Assembly: GCF_023283765.1 (NCBI RefSeq) | Contig: NZ_JAKILG010000005.1 | Coordinates: forward strand, 62,001-126,000 | DNA from: Shewanella profunda | Lineage (GTDB): Bacteria > Pseudomonadota > Gammaproteobacteria > Enterobacterales > Shewanellaceae | Direction of reading: 5' to 3' | Length of the DNA stretch: 64,000 nt | In this document: positions 1-9,157 of the stretch, in pieces | Layout of the letters: the number at the start of each line of letters is the position of its first letter | How positions within the stretch are numbered: the stretch's first letter is position 1 | Program-made: the position numbers and the translations under genes | The notes under the pieces: model-generated | Seen by the model: the letters and a program-made list of their open reading frames with translations, nothing else | Told to the model about the DNA's origin: nothing | The model's database searches: none

Positions 1-612
1 TTCTCGCGAGGTATCCTCCAGACAAATCGAAGGAAAAGGGCGTAACTCATCATCCGTTAATGGGCGTTCAATATGCGCCAATGGATGGTTTTTACTCACT
101 AAAAATGCCCATTTAATATCACCCATATCTTTATATTGGTACACTCCGCCAACGGGAATTGCTGTTGTGGCGCCAATAGCAATATCACTGCGACCAGTGG
201 CGAGCGCTTCCCATACGCCATTAAAGACTTCAATACGAATAATCAATTCAATATCATGAAAATGACGATAGAAATCAGCGATAAGCACACTGATCCTGTC
301 TGCACGAACGATATTATCTAAAGCGATAGATAGAGTAGGTTGCCAGCCATTAGCAACCCGTTGGGTACCACGTTTCATTTCATCCATTTGTGTGAGTATA
401 TATCTAGCTTGCTTCACAAAATGTTCACCCGCGGGGGTTAAGGTGACACTTCGATGATGACGCTCAAATAAAATAACACCCAACTCTTCTTCAATCTGTT
501 TGATCGCATAGCTCACCGCTGAAGGAACTTTGTGTAGCCGGTGAGCCGCTGCGGTGAAACTCCCAACACGAGCAACTATATCAATGAGTTCTAACGCTTG
601 TTCCGAGAGCAT
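1..612 (-). CDS. punR: LysR-type regulator, PunR-like (3' end cut by window edge)
   Basis: This is the N-terminal 204 codons of a LysR-type transcription factor; the gene runs off the left edge. The start is the ATG at 612-610. Residues 1-60 form the winged helix-turn-helix (around VPSAVSYAIKQIEEELG). The effector domain begins after about residue 90 and contains FNGVWEALATGRSDIAIGA, very close to E. coli PunR (YdhB) as I recall that sequence. It is divergent from the PunC-like exporter at 728, the same arrangement as punR/punC in E. coli, where PunR activates the purine nucleoside transporter. The role is inferred from sequence likeness plus this conserved neighbourhood. Overlapping ORFs on the plus strand are shadows. 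Confidence 0.85.
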   Translation of the reverse strand, partial: MLSEQALELIDIVARVGSFTAAAHRLHKVPSAVSYAIKQIEEELGVILFERHHRSVTLTPAGEHFVKQARYILTQMDEMKRGTQRVANGWQPTLSIALDNIVRADRISVLIADFYRHFHDIELIIRIEVFNGVWEALATGRSDIAIGATTAIPVGGVYQYKDMGDIKWAFLVSKNHPLAHIERPLTDDELRPFPSICLEDTSRE

Positions 613-683
613 AGTTGATATCCATTCCAATGAAAATAATTGATGACATATTTCAAAAATAAACGTTTCCAATGAATTTAACA

Positions 684-710
684 AGTCTTTAGACTGCGCG
701 CCTTAGTCTA
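684..710. promoter_or_regulatory. Candidate PunR operator: overlapping dyads
   Basis: In the divergent punR-punC gap, AGTCT (684-688), AGACT (691-695) and AGTCT (705-709) form two overlapping dyads, one with a 2-nt and one with a 9-nt spacer; the second extends to TAGACT/AGTCTA. LysR regulators bind such dyads between divergent genes. Binding by PunR is inferred. Confidence 0.4.
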
Positions 711-727
711 TTTGACATGATTATTTT

Positions 728-1990
728 ATGAAAACGTCTAGTAACACCCTTGTAAATCTGAAGTTATTTGTATTCTTAAGCTACTTAGCACTCTTGAGTA
801 TGCTTGGTTTTATTGCAACTGACATGTACCTCCCTGCATTCAAAGCAATTGAAAGCTCCTTAAATAGCACCCCATCACAGGTCGCAATGTCACTTACCTG
901 TTTCCTTGCGGGTCTTGCTCTTGGTCAATTGCTCTACGGCCCATTGGTCAACAAAATCGGTAAACGTTATGCGCTGGTATTTGGATTAGTTATTTTTGCT
1001 ATTGCGAGTTTATTTATTGCCAATAGCGATTCAATCTTAATGCTCAATATTGCTCGATTCTTCCAAGCCATTGGTGCTTGCAGTGCAGGGGTGATCTGGC
1101 AAGCCATTGTTGTTGAAAAATATGATGCTAAAAAGGCGCAAGGCATATTTAGCAATATTATGCCTCTGGTTGCGCTTTCTCCTGCATTAGCTCCAATCCT
1201 TGGCGCTTATCTTCTGAATGAATTAGGCTGGCGTGCAATATTTATCTCATTGTGCATTATCGCTTTTCTACTGATATTGATGACATTCTACTTTGTTCCG
1301 GGAAAGTCACAGCATAAGCACACTGAGCATATTGCTGTATCTTATTGGCAAATGTTGAAAAATACCCGCTATTTAGGCAATGTTGTGATCTTCGGCGCTT
1401 GTTCAGCGGCATTTTTTGCTTACTTAACCGTGTGGCCGATAGTAATGGAGCAACATGGCTATCAAGCAACTGAAATTGGTTTAAGCTTTATTCCTCAAAC
1501 GATTATGTTCATCGTAGGGGGCTACGCAAGTAAGTTACTGATAAAATGCATAGGCTCCAATAATACATTGAATGTTCTATTATCTATTTTTGCTGCTTGT
1601 GTTGTTTCGATTGCGATGTTTACCCTAGTTTTCCCTGCTATGACAATTTTTCCATTGTTGGCATCATTTTCGATTTTAGCGGCCGCAAACGGCGCAATCT
1701 ATCCGATAGTCGTTAATAATGCGCTACAGCAATTTAAACAAAATGTCGCAAAAGCCGCAGGGCTACAAAATTTTTTGCAGATCACTATTGCATTTGGGGC
1801 ATCGAGTTTAGTGGCTATATGGGCAAACTTAGGGGAAATTGCAATAGGTTGGGGCATTCTTACTTGCGCAGTTGTGGTTGTTTTGGGTTACGTACTTAAG
1901 AGCAAGCAGCAGTGGGGTGATTTTGCCGTTGATTTTACAACTCCCGACCCTGCACGTATTGGAATCAACCACAGAAATGGAGGAAAATAA
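728..1990 (+). CDS. punC: PunC-like MFS exporter (Bcr/CflA family)
   Basis: A 420-residue inner-membrane transporter of the major facilitator superfamily, drug:H+ antiporter 12-TM group. It carries TDMYLPAF in TM1, the loop 2-3 motif around GPLVNKIGKRYALVFGL, and PLVALSPALAPILGAYLL in TM5. The order and wording of these segments match E. coli PunC (YdhC), a purine ribonucleoside exporter, better than generic Bcr. The gene is divergent from the punR-like regulator, supporting the same role. No strong Shine-Dalgarno precedes the ATG. Substrate is inferred from homology and context; it could be a broader drug or nucleoside exporter. Confidence 0.85.
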   Translation: MKTSSNTLVNLKLFVFLSYLALLSMLGFIATDMYLPAFKAIESSLNSTPSQVAMSLTCFLAGLALGQLLYGPLVNKIGKRYALVFGLVIFAIASLFIANSDSILMLNIARFFQAIGACSAGVIWQAIVVEKYDAKKAQGIFSNIMPLVALSPALAPILGAYLLNELGWRAIFISLCIIAFLLILMTFYFVPGKSQHKHTEHIAVSYWQMLKNTRYLGNVVIFGACSAAFFAYLTVWPIVMEQHGYQATEIGLSFIPQTIMFIVGGYASKLLIKCIGSNNTLNVLLSIFAACVVSIAMFTLVFPAMTIFPLLASFSILAAANGAIYPIVVNNALQQFKQNVAKAAGLQNFLQITIAFGASSLVAIWANLGEIAIGWGILTCAVVVVLGYVLKSKQQWGDFAVDFTTPDPARIGINHRNGGK

Positions 1991-2080
1991 AACAGATTGA
2001 TTGTTATACAAACATTTAGCACGTCATTATCAGTAAGTACTTTACAGACAATAAACTAACTTATATTATGCGCCTCGTTC

Positions 2081-2171
2081 GGAGGGGTGGCAGAGTGGTT
2101 TAATGCACCGGTCTTGAAAACCGGCGTGGGTTTATAGCCCACCCAGGGTTCAAATCCCTGCTCCTCCGCCA
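2081..2171 (+). tRNA. tRNA-Ser(UGA)
   Basis: A 91-nt class II tRNA with a 7-bp acceptor stem (GGAGGGG/CTCCTCC), discriminator G, encoded CCA, a long variable arm (GTGGGTTTATAGCCCAC) and T-loop GGTTCAAATCC. The anticodon loop CTTGAAA gives anticodon TGA, reading UCA serine codons. All arms fold by eye. Confidence 0.95.
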
Positions 2172-2173
2172 TA

Positions 2174-2413
2174 TTAAAAACAAAAAAGCCGTTGATAATC
2201 AACGGCTTTTTTGTTTTTGGCGTTTAAGAAGCTCTCCATTAAGATTGACTCAGACAACGTATCCTTACCGAGCCCCAATAACGTGTATTTCACACGTATC
2301 TGTTCGACCAAATCATTACGTGAATTGGCTATCCATTTGATATCAAAATTGCAGTGCGTGCTAGGATAAATGAGCGTTTGCATCGATTGCCACTGACGTT
2401 GTATAAGAAACAA
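2174..2413 (-). other. Uncertain 79-codon ORF overlapping the tRNA terminator
   Basis: An open frame of 79 codons on the minus strand whose last 15 codons are read through the tRNA-Ser terminator hairpin, which is unusual for a real gene. The middle (SRNDLVEQIRVKYTLLGLG) has a protein-like composition but I recognise no family. It may be a chance ORF or the tail of an old insertion next to the tRNA 3' end, a common integration site. Confidence 0.2.
2183..2215 (+). terminator. Rho-independent terminator after tRNA-Ser
   Basis: Inverted repeat AGCCGTTGA / TCAACGGCT with a 3-nt loop, flanked by A-tract and followed by a T-tract, 12 nt after the tRNA. Confidence 0.85.
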
Positions 2414-2519
2414 TTACCTAGCAAAAGCAAATTCCTATCGCATAAACATACCGAATAACAGGGAAGTGGCAGTGACTAAATCCAACACACAATATCGGTA
2501 GCTAATAAATTAGCTGTAC

Positions 2520-2801
2520 TTAATAGCACGCGTTGTGCTCTAGATATTCAGGTTGATTCGAATCAGGAATTGTCAGAATACGCCCAGAACCATTCCAGCC
2601 ATTTTCTTTGGCTTGCGCAGCAAGAAACTCAAGGTCGAGAAAAACATCGTCAAAACTAAACTCTTGGTCCTCAATGTGGCAAGTAAAGCGTGACTCTTTA
2701 ATATCCCATGACACTCGACAAACTGGCTTTGGTGCAACTGATAAACTAAGCCCTTCAAATGGAGCAAAAGGTAGCTGAATGTCTTTATAAAAAGAGACCA
2801 A
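2520..2801 (-). CDS. Small hypothetical protein (TTG start or N-terminal frameshift)
   Basis: A 93-residue acidic protein with no signal peptide or recognisable domain; its composition (for example SWDIKESRFTCHIEDQEFSFDDVFLDLEFLA) looks like a folded soluble protein. The only start in this frame is TTG at 2801; the frame stays open upstream to a stop at 2837-2835 without an ATG. A second frame just upstream has an ATG at 2863 (MLNDVYGQCEFS...), so the original gene may have begun there and been shifted by an indel near 2830. Function unknown. Confidence 0.5.
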   Translation of the reverse strand: MVSFYKDIQLPFAPFEGLSLSVAPKPVCRVSWDIKESRFTCHIEDQEFSFDDVFLDLEFLAAQAKENGWNGSGRILTIPDSNQPEYLEHNACY

Positions 2802-2869
2802 ATTAAATAATGCAAATGTCGACGAAGCGAGAATTCACATTGCCCATAGACATCGTTAAGCATGCCTTA

Positions 2870-2895
2870 ATGCCGATAAGTGACGTTATCGGCAT
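2870..2895. repeat. Perfect 10-bp inverted repeat
   Basis: ATGCCGATAA (2870-2879) and TTATCGGCAT (2886-2895) around a 6-nt spacer. There is no T-tract on either side, so it is more like an operator or RNA hairpin than a terminator. It lies upstream of the 2520-2801 gene. Confidence 0.55.
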
Positions 2896-3130
2896 CTCCA
2901 AGCCCTTCCACACAAAACTGCGCACAATGTATATTATGTTAAATCCAATAAATAAGGATTAGGCTGTCTATTAAAAATTTGTTTTAAAAGGTGTTTTGCT
3001 AACCTAACCTACTATCTCAAAACTTTACTTTATCTGCCAAAATGATCGAATTTTAGGGTCGAGTAATACTGGCTATGGTTTCTATCAATAGCGTTTTATG
3101 TGTCCTATTCGGCAATTACACTTAAAAATG
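2896..3130. other. Intergenic region, no gene seen
   Basis: AT-rich DNA between two small minus-strand genes. No ORF with coding character, RNA gene or strong repeat was seen apart from the hairpin at 2870-2895. Confidence 0.5.
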
Positions 3131-3352
3131 TCAGATTGATTTGGTGTTAATGCGATTCTCAACTTGAGCACAATCCAGATTTACACATTGATCGCAAACA
3201 ATTCTTTTTTTGCAACAAATAAGGCAAAGTTGCCATACTTTCTGCTTAGATTGATTATCTAGGCATGAAAAGTCTGCAGCACACACGTAGCCATCACGGA
3301 TCAGTTGCGCAAGTTTTCTCTCAGAGATTGATAAATTGATACGTTCAGCCAT
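3131..3352 (-). CDS. Small Cys-rich hypothetical protein
   Basis: A 73-residue protein beginning MAERINLSISERKLAQLI. The ATG at 3352 is chosen because a purine-rich run precedes it; the frame extends upstream to a GTG at 3397. The first part resembles a short helical DNA-binding or dimerisation segment. The second half holds many cysteines (CLICCKKRIVCDQCVNLDC), compatible with a zinc site. I do not recognise a family. It is divergent from the HD-GYP regulator at 3532. Function unknown. Confidence 0.6.
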   Translation of the reverse strand: MAERINLSISERKLAQLIRDGYVCAADFSCLDNQSKQKVWQLCLICCKKRIVCDQCVNLDCAQVENRINTKSI

Positions 3353-3531
3353 TTGCTCTTTTCCGTTCTGTGTTTCCATTAACTGAATAGAATACACAAA
3401 TGAGAATAGTTATCAACTTCATACTCTCATCTTGTCATGTAACCCACTTTCTGCATTATTTTTATCTCGACTTTAAAGGCTTCTACTACACTCTTACTGT
3501 GTGTTGTATTTTCATATGATAGAGGTGTCAA

Positions 3532-5103
3532 ATGCTGATTGATCTTGCAAAGAAAAACCCTCTTTTTTCCGGTAAAAAATCGGTAGAAACCGCAGAATGT
3601 GGTCCTCCGTGGAAGGTACTTGTCGTCGATGATGAGCCAGATGTTCATACTGTGACTAAACTCGCTCTATCTCGCTTTAGACTCGATGGCCGTGCACTCG
3701 CTTTTATCAATGCGTACAGCGGAGAACAAGCTAAGGAGTTACTCAAACAAGAACAAGATGTTGCAATAGCTTTTATCGATGTAGTAATGGAAAGTGATCA
3801 TGCAGGATTAGAGCTCATAAAATGGATCCGTGAGGAATTATGCAATAAAACTATTCGTTTAGTCTTACGAACAGGACAACCAGGGCAAGCTCCGGAAGAA
3901 GATGTGATAGTCAATTATGATATCAATGATTATAAAGCGAAATCGGAACTTGACTCCCGTAAGCTTATGACCAGTGTATACTCTGCCCTGCGTTCTTATC
4001 GCGATATTATGGAGATTGAACAAGCAAGGCGTGCTCAGTTAAATCATCGTATGGGATTAGAGCGTGTACTTGAAGCCACTGCGGGGTTATTTGAATTAAG
4101 AACATTACATAGGTTTGCTGATGGCCTGCTGACTCAAGTCGCCACACTTCTCAACTTAGATAATGAAACCTTACTTTTGACCTGCAATTCGATGGATGCA
4201 ATTAGTGGTCATGTGGATAGTGCTGAAATTGAAATTCTGGCGGGTACGGGACAATTCGCCAATAGTTCATCTAAGACTGTACTCCCAGAACATATAGATA
4301 AACTCCTACGTAGCGCTCTGACACAGAAGCGCTGTCTCTATGAAGATAACTATTTTGTGGGTTATTTCCCCACAAAAAATGGCCTTATCAACCTCCTCTA
4401 TATGGATGGTATTGACAAAATCGATGATCTTGATAAAAAGCTTATCGATATTTTTGCCATCAATGTTGGGGTCGCATTTGAAAATCTATTACTTAATCAA
4501 GAGGTTGAAGATACTCAATCTGAGCTGATCCTCCGCTTAGGGGATGTAGTAGAAAGTCGTTCTAAAGAAGCGGCAAATCATGTTAAACGTATGGCCGAAT
4601 ATTGTTCTCAACTGGCTTTACTGGCGGGATTAAGTGAATACGATGCAGATTTATTACGCAGGGCATCACCGATGCATGATATAGGTAAAATCGCTATTCC
4701 AGATGCCGTATTACTTAAACCTGGTAAGTTAAACGACGATGAATGGCAAATCATGCGTCAACACCCCAGTATTGGCCATCAAATCCTTGCTAATTCTGAA
4801 CGTCCCATACTCAATGCAGCTTCCATTATCGCACTTCAACACCATGAAAAATATGATGGTTCAGGCTATCCATCTAACCTTAAGCAAGATGAAATTCATA
4901 TTTTTGCGCGCATCGTTGCCATTGCTGATGTGTTTGATGCACTATCCCATACCCGTTGCTATAAATCAGCATGGCCATTAGAAGAAGTATTAACTGAAAT
5001 GCGTAAAGGTGCGGGTAAGCATTTTGACCCTAATCTACTCGAACTTTTTATCCAGAATATTGAGATTTTTATTCAAGTGAAAGAAAACTGGAAGGATCTT
5101 TAA
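3532..5103 (+). CDS. Response regulator with DUF3369 and HD-GYP domain (c-di-GMP phosphodiesterase)
   Basis: A 523-residue cytoplasmic protein. A receiver domain (about 27-150) has acidic VVDDEPD at 31-37 and phospho-acceptor Asp near 83 (FIDVVM). A middle DUF3369 region (about 170-330) follows, then an HD-GYP domain (about 340-510) with the HDIGK metal site near 382 and HHEKYDGSGYP near 437-447. Domains of this type hydrolyse cyclic di-GMP; the key residues are intact, so it should be active. No histidine kinase is next to it, so its partner is unknown. Start chosen at ATG 3532; the first ~25 residues are a non-conserved lead. Confidence 0.9.
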   Translation: MLIDLAKKNPLFSGKKSVETAECGPPWKVLVVDDEPDVHTVTKLALSRFRLDGRALAFINAYSGEQAKELLKQEQDVAIAFIDVVMESDHAGLELIKWIREELCNKTIRLVLRTGQPGQAPEEDVIVNYDINDYKAKSELDSRKLMTSVYSALRSYRDIMEIEQARRAQLNHRMGLERVLEATAGLFELRTLHRFADGLLTQVATLLNLDNETLLLTCNSMDAISGHVDSAEIEILAGTGQFANSSSKTVLPEHIDKLLRSALTQKRCLYEDNYFVGYFPTKNGLINLLYMDGIDKIDDLDKKLIDIFAINVGVAFENLLLNQEVEDTQSELILRLGDVVESRSKEAANHVKRMAEYCSQLALLAGLSEYDADLLRRASPMHDIGKIAIPDAVLLKPGKLNDDEWQIMRQHPSIGHQILANSERPILNAASIIALQHHEKYDGSGYPSNLKQDEIHIFARIVAIADVFDALSHTRCYKSAWPLEEVLTEMRKGAGKHFDPNLLELFIQNIEIFIQVKENWKDL

Positions 5104-5118
5104 GATCGAACATTTCTA

Positions 5119-5150
5119 CAGTTTGCATTAAGGGCAAACATTATTCTTTT
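5119..5150. terminator. Possible weak terminator
   Basis: GTTTGC (5121-5126) and GCAAAC (5134-5139) with a 7-nt loop, followed by a T-rich run at 5140-5152. It lies between two convergent genes. The stem is short. Confidence 0.4.
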
Positions 5151-5166
5151 TCTATGATTAGTTCAT

Positions 5167-5616
5167 TTATTCAATGTTGTTATCTGCGAGAAAATCAAAG
5201 ATCACGGTTTGAGGTTTTCCATTGAGAGTAAAGCTTACAAATCCACGCCAGACCATATAGCCACTACTGCAAGAACCGTAGACCATTTGACCTATATAAT
5301 TCATTTCATCCACTTGACGCACATTAACAGGAATAATCCCCATAAACATATCTCTTCCCTCTAAGCGCATTTGTACATTACTTATTGGCGATGAAGATAA
5401 TAGCTTCAATATCAATGGTTTTTCACTCGGGGCATGACTCGGAGTCATGGTGAAGCGCAGTTCAATCTCAGCAACAGTTTTTACACATTCACCTTGAGAA
5501 AATACACATAGTGATGGATCGGGACGTTGTTTTCCTTCGACTTGCTCGACATTTTCTTCACAAGCAGTGAGATTGAGCAAGAATGCCATGACTAAAAATA
5601 GTAGGAAGTGACGCAT
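5167..5616 (-). CDS. Putative lipoprotein divergent from the cbb3 oxidase operon
   Basis: A 149-residue protein starting MRHFLLFLVMAFLLNLTAC, a lipoprotein signal with lipobox LTAC and Cys19 as the likely lipidated residue. The frame extends upstream to 5655 but the internal ATG at 5616 gives a proper signal sequence. The mature part has four further cysteines and a beta-rich look. It is head-to-head with ccoN and shares an upstream region holding an FNR/EtrA box. Function unknown; a link to oxidase assembly or respiration is only suggested by location. Confidence 0.75.
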   Translation of the reverse strand: MRHFLLFLVMAFLLNLTACEENVEQVEGKQRPDPSLCVFSQGECVKTVAEIELRFTMTPSHAPSEKPLILKLLSSSPISNVQMRLEGRDMFMGIIPVNVRQVDEMNYIGQMVYGSCSSGYMVWRGFVSFTLNGKPQTVIFDFLADNNIE

Positions 5617-5668
5617 AAGCACAAAAATTAACCTTATGATGCAATGTGTTAACATTCTATGGCGTAGG

Positions 5669-5682
5669 TTGATCTAGATCAA
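5669..5682. promoter_or_regulatory. FNR/EtrA box upstream of ccoN and the lipoprotein gene
   Basis: TTGATCTAGATCAA is a perfect palindrome that fits the FNR consensus TTGAT-N4-ATCAA exactly. It lies 53 nt upstream of the lipoprotein start and about 200 nt upstream of ccoN. etrA, the FNR homologue, is encoded 7 kb downstream. Regulation by EtrA is inferred. Confidence 0.75.
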
Positions 5683-5878
5683 CTTTCAGCCGCCCTTCTT
5701 TGGTATCTTTTTTGACATTGCTCAAGTATCATTGCGAAACCTCGTATTTGAGCACAAATATGAAGGATAACGCATTGACATAACTTGATTACCCTAATAG
5801 GGAGTCGAATTTGTGTCAATTTATAACAGGTAAAGCTCGTCTTTACTAAAAGTAAAAGTAATAAGCAGTGGAAGCATT

Positions 5879-7315
5879 ATGATGAACCATTCCCAGCCAA
5901 CAGGCGCTGATTACAATTACACCATTGTTCGCCAATTTGCCTTAACCACAGTTTTGTGGGGTATTGTTGGTATGACAGTCGGTGTATTAATTGCGGCTCA
6001 GTTAATCTGGCCTCAGCTGAACTTTGACACACCTTGGTTAACGTACAGTCGCTTGCGACCATTACATACCAATGCGGTGATCTTCGCGTTCGGTACATCA
6101 GCCCTCTTTGCAACATCCTATTATGTCGTACAACGCACCTGTCAAACCCGACTATTTGCACCTAAATTAGCTGCATTTACGTTTTGGGGATGGCAAGCCA
6201 TCATTCTGTCAGCAGCCATTTCTTTACCTATGGGCTTTACCCAAGGCAAAGAATATGCTGAATTGGAATGGCCAATTGATATCGCTATCACTATTGTGTG
6301 GGTTTCCTATGCCATAGTGTTTTTTGGCACTATCGTCAAACGTACTACCTCGCATATCTATGTTGCGAACTGGTTCTTTGGCGCCTTCATTATTACCGTA
6401 GCAGTACTCCACATAGTTAACTCTATGGCAGTACCTGTGAGTCTATTCAAGTCGTACTCTATGTATAGCGGAGCAGTCGACGCTATGGTGCAATGGTGGT
6501 ATGGCCATAACGCGGTAGGCTTCCTATTAACAGCAGGCTTCTTAGGGATGATGTACTATTTCGTACCTAAGCAAGCAGGTCGTCCAGTATATTCCTATCG
6601 CCTTTCAATTGTTCACTTCTGGGCTTTGATTGCATTGTACATTTGGGCTGGCCCTCACCACTTACATTACACTGCTTTGCCAGACTGGACTCAGTCTTTA
6701 GGTATGGTGATGTCACTGATCCTATTCGCACCTTCTTGGGGCGGTATGATCAACGGTATCATGACCCTATCAGGTGCTTGGCATAAACTGCGTACTGACC
6801 CAATATTGCGTTTCCTCGTTGTTTCTCTGTCTTTCTACGGTATGTCTACCTTCGAAGGCCCGATGATGGCGATCAAAACGGTTAACGCTTTATCTCACTA
6901 CACAGATTGGACTGTAGGACACGTTCACTCCGGCGCGCTAGGCTGGGTTGCAATGGTCTCTATTGGCTCGTTGTATCATTTGATCCCTGTATTATTCGGT
7001 CATGGCCGTATGTATAGCATCAAACTTATTAACGTCCATTTCTGGTTAGCGACAATTGGTACTGTGCTTTACATCGTGTCTATGTGGATTTCAGGTGTGA
7101 TGCAAGGTCTAATGTGGCGTGCAGTTAACGCTGATGGAACTTTGACTTACAGCTTTGTTGAAAGTCTTGAAGCTTCATATCCTTTCTACTTCGTACGTTT
7201 CATCGGTGGTTGTTTCTTCTTAACCGGTATGCTCATCATGGCATATAACGTTGTTCGTACTGTGAAAGCCTCAAAAGATTCGTTGCCAGCACTGGCTGAA
7301 CCGACGGCGGCTTAA
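5879..7315 (+). CDS. ccoN: cbb3-type cytochrome c oxidase subunit I
   Basis: Catalytic subunit (478 residues) of the high-affinity cbb3 oxidase, reducing O2 to water at the inner membrane with proton pumping. About 12 TM segments. Conserved heme and CuB ligands are visible in [14 protein letters not shown] (low-spin heme), [10 protein letters not shown] and [13 protein letters not shown] (CuB histidines) and [12 protein letters not shown]. The first codon could be 5879 or the adjacent ATG at 5882. It heads ccoN-ccoO-ccoQ-ccoP, with ccoO starting 11 nt after its stop. The FNR box upstream suggests induction at low oxygen. Confidence 0.97.
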   Translation: MMNHSQPTGADYNYTIVRQFALTTVLWGIVGMTVGVLIAAQLIWPQLNFDTPWLTYSRLRPLHTNAVIFAFGTSALFATSYYVVQRTCQTRLFAPKLAAFTFWGWQAIILSAAISLPMGFTQGKEYAELEWPIDIAITIVWVSYAIVFFGTIVKRTTSHIYVANWFFGAFIITVAVLHIVNSMAVPVSLFKSYSMYSGAVDAMVQWWYGHNAVGFLLTAGFLGMMYYFVPKQAGRPVYSYRLSIVHFWALIALYIWAGPHHLHYTALPDWTQSLGMVMSLILFAPSWGGMINGIMTLSGAWHKLRTDPILRFLVVSLSFYGMSTFEGPMMAIKTVNALSHYTDWTVGHVHSGALGWVAMVSIGSLYHLIPVLFGHGRMYSIKLINVHFWLATIGTVLYIVSMWISGVMQGLMWRAVNADGTLTYSFVESLEASYPFYFVRFIGGCFFLTGMLIMAYNVVRTVKASKDSLPALAEPTAA

Positions 7316-7326
7316 GGAGCAAACTG

Positions 7327-7953
7327 ATGAAATTTAATCATGAGATAGTTGAAAAAAACATCGGTTTGTTAGCGATTTTTACCGTTATCGCTATCAGCTT
7401 TGGTAGTCTTGTTGAAATTACTCCGCTGATTTTCCAAAAAGACACGACTGAGCCTGTTGAAGGATTAAAACCCTACACTGCCCTGCAAATTGAAGGCCGT
7501 GACATTTATGTTCGTGAAGGTTGCTACAACTGCCACAGCCAAATGATCCGTCCTTTACGCGCAGAGACTGAGCGTTATGGCCACTACTCTGTCGCAGGTG
7601 AGTCGGTATGGGATCATCCTTTCCAATGGGGTTCTAAGCGGACAGGTCCTGATCTTGCTCGTGTGGGTGGTCGTTATAGTGATAAATGGCATGAAGTTCA
7701 CTTAATCGATCCACGTGCTGTAGTTCCTCAATCGAATATGCCCGCCTTTCCTTGGTTAGCCGAAAATAAGTTAGACGGCAAACTGACAGGCGACAAGATG
7801 ACTATTCTTCGTAACATGCATAAAGGCGGTTACAAAGGTAATGATCTTTATACCGATGAAGAAATTGCAGGGGCACAAAAGGCTGTTGAAGGTAAGACAG
7901 AAATGGAAGCCTTGATTGCATATCTTCAGTCTTTGGGTCACGCACTCAAATAA
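7327..7953 (+). CDS. ccoO: cbb3 oxidase subunit II, mono-heme cytochrome c
   Basis: A 208-residue membrane-anchored cytochrome c with one N-terminal TM helix (about 14-33) and a heme c site CYNCH near 66-70. The axial methionine is probably in SNMPAFPW. It passes electrons to CcoN. Length is normal for the family. It lies between ccoN and ccoQ in one operon. Confidence 0.96.
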   Translation: MKFNHEIVEKNIGLLAIFTVIAISFGSLVEITPLIFQKDTTEPVEGLKPYTALQIEGRDIYVREGCYNCHSQMIRPLRAETERYGHYSVAGESVWDHPFQWGSKRTGPDLARVGGRYSDKWHEVHLIDPRAVVPQSNMPAFPWLAENKLDGKLTGDKMTILRNMHKGGYKGNDLYTDEEIAGAQKAVEGKTEMEALIAYLQSLGHALK

Positions 7954-7963
7954 GGAGGCAAAT

Positions 7964-8140
7964 ATGGATTACGGCACATTGCAAGGCATTTTAACGATCA
8001 TTGTGATGCTGACCTTCGTCGGTATATTTGCTTGGGCATATAGCTCGCGTCGTCAAAAATCCTTTGATGAAGCAGCTAACCTTGTGTTTTCTGACGAAGA
8101 AATCACCAAGGAATCGAAGGACTCAGGAGAGCATAAGTGA
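7964..8140 (+). CDS. ccoQ: cbb3 oxidase small subunit
   Basis: A 58-residue single-TM protein, MDYGTLQGILTIIVMLTFVG, with an acidic cytoplasmic tail. The start at 7964 follows a clear AGGAGG ribosome binding site ending 5 nt earlier; the longer frame from 7916 overlaps ccoO and is rejected. CcoQ stabilises the oxidase complex in other bacteria. Its stop overlaps the ccoP start (TGATG). Confidence 0.92.
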   Translation: MDYGTLQGILTIIVMLTFVGIFAWAYSSRRQKSFDEAANLVFSDEEITKESKDSGEHK

Positions 8141-9108
8141 TGAGTAGCTTCTGGAGTATTTGGATTACCGTACTCTCGTTAGTGGTGATCGCAGGTTGTT
8201 TTATTTTACTTAAAGTGTGTTCTAAGAACACCTCTGACGTAAAAGAAGGCGAATCTATGGGTCATAGCTTCGACGGTATTGAAGAGTTGAACAATCCACT
8301 ACCAAAATGGTGGAGTTACATGTTCTATATCACTATCGTATTTGGGTTAATTTACCTTGCCTTATATCCTGGCTTAGGTAATTACAAAGGCCTTTTAGGC
8401 TGGACTAGTGCAAACCTGAGTATTGGTACTGAAAAGGGCATAAAAGCCGACTCTGCCGCTGCGGTTGAACTCGCTGTCAAAGAGGGCCGTTGGGTACAGT
8501 ATGATCAAGAAGTAAAGCAAGCGGATGATAAATATGGTCCTATTTTTGCTGCTTATTTGGCAACACCACTAGAAGAACTAGTTAAAAACCAAGAAGCATT
8601 GAAAGTTGGCGGTCGTTTGTTTTTACAAAACTGTGCACAATGCCATGGTAGTGATGCCCGTGGTAGCAAAGGATTCCCTAACCTTACTGATGGCGATTGG
8701 CTGTACGGTGGTGATTTAGCAACGATCAAAACAACGATTATGAGTGGCCGTCATGGCATGATGCCACCCAAAGGCGGTTTGCCAATCGACGATAGCGAGA
8801 TTGCGGGCTTAGCCGAATACGTTGCTAAACTATCTGGTCGCGAACACGATGCTACCCTTGCAGCTCAAGGGCAAGGTTCATTCATGAAAGGTTGCTTTGC
8901 GTGTCATGGTATGGATGCAAAAGGCAATAAATTCATGGGCGCACCTAATCTAACCGATGATATTTGGTTATATGGCGGTAGCCGTGGCGTGATTGAAGAA
9001 AGTATCAAGCATGGTCGTTCAGGCGTCATGCCTGCGTGGAAAGACGTTCTCGGAGAAGAGAAAGTTCACGTGATCACAGCTTATGTTTATAGCTTATCAA
9101 ACAAGTAA
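8140..9108 (+). CDS. ccoP: cbb3 oxidase subunit III, di-heme cytochrome c
   Basis: A 322-residue di-heme cytochrome c. Two N-terminal TM helices (about 4-24 and 55-77) are followed by two cytochrome c domains with heme sites CAQCH near 165-169 and CFACH near 252-256. The matching methionines lie in MMPPKGGLP and GVMPAW. The start is taken at the ATG at 8140, overlapping the ccoQ stop by one base; a GTG three bases earlier is also possible. It receives electrons from soluble c-type cytochromes. Confidence 0.96.
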   Translation: MSSFWSIWITVLSLVVIAGCFILLKVCSKNTSDVKEGESMGHSFDGIEELNNPLPKWWSYMFYITIVFGLIYLALYPGLGNYKGLLGWTSANLSIGTEKGIKADSAAAVELAVKEGRWVQYDQEVKQADDKYGPIFAAYLATPLEELVKNQEALKVGGRLFLQNCAQCHGSDARGSKGFPNLTDGDWLYGGDLATIKTTIMSGRHGMMPPKGGLPIDDSEIAGLAEYVAKLSGREHDATLAAQGQGSFMKGCFACHGMDAKGNKFMGAPNLTDDIWLYGGSRGVIEESIKHGRSGVMPAWKDVLGEEKVHVITAYVYSLSNK

Positions 9109-9126
9109 TTAGATATAAGTGATACT

Positions 9127-9157
9127 AAGGCCTCGAGTATATCGAGGCCTTTTTTTT
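9127..9157 (+). terminator. Terminator after ccoP
   Basis: AAGGCCTCGA (9127-9136) and TCGAGGCCTT (9142-9151) with a 5-nt loop and a run of eight T. It closes the ccoNOQP transcript and excludes the longer frame of the next gene. Confidence 0.9.
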
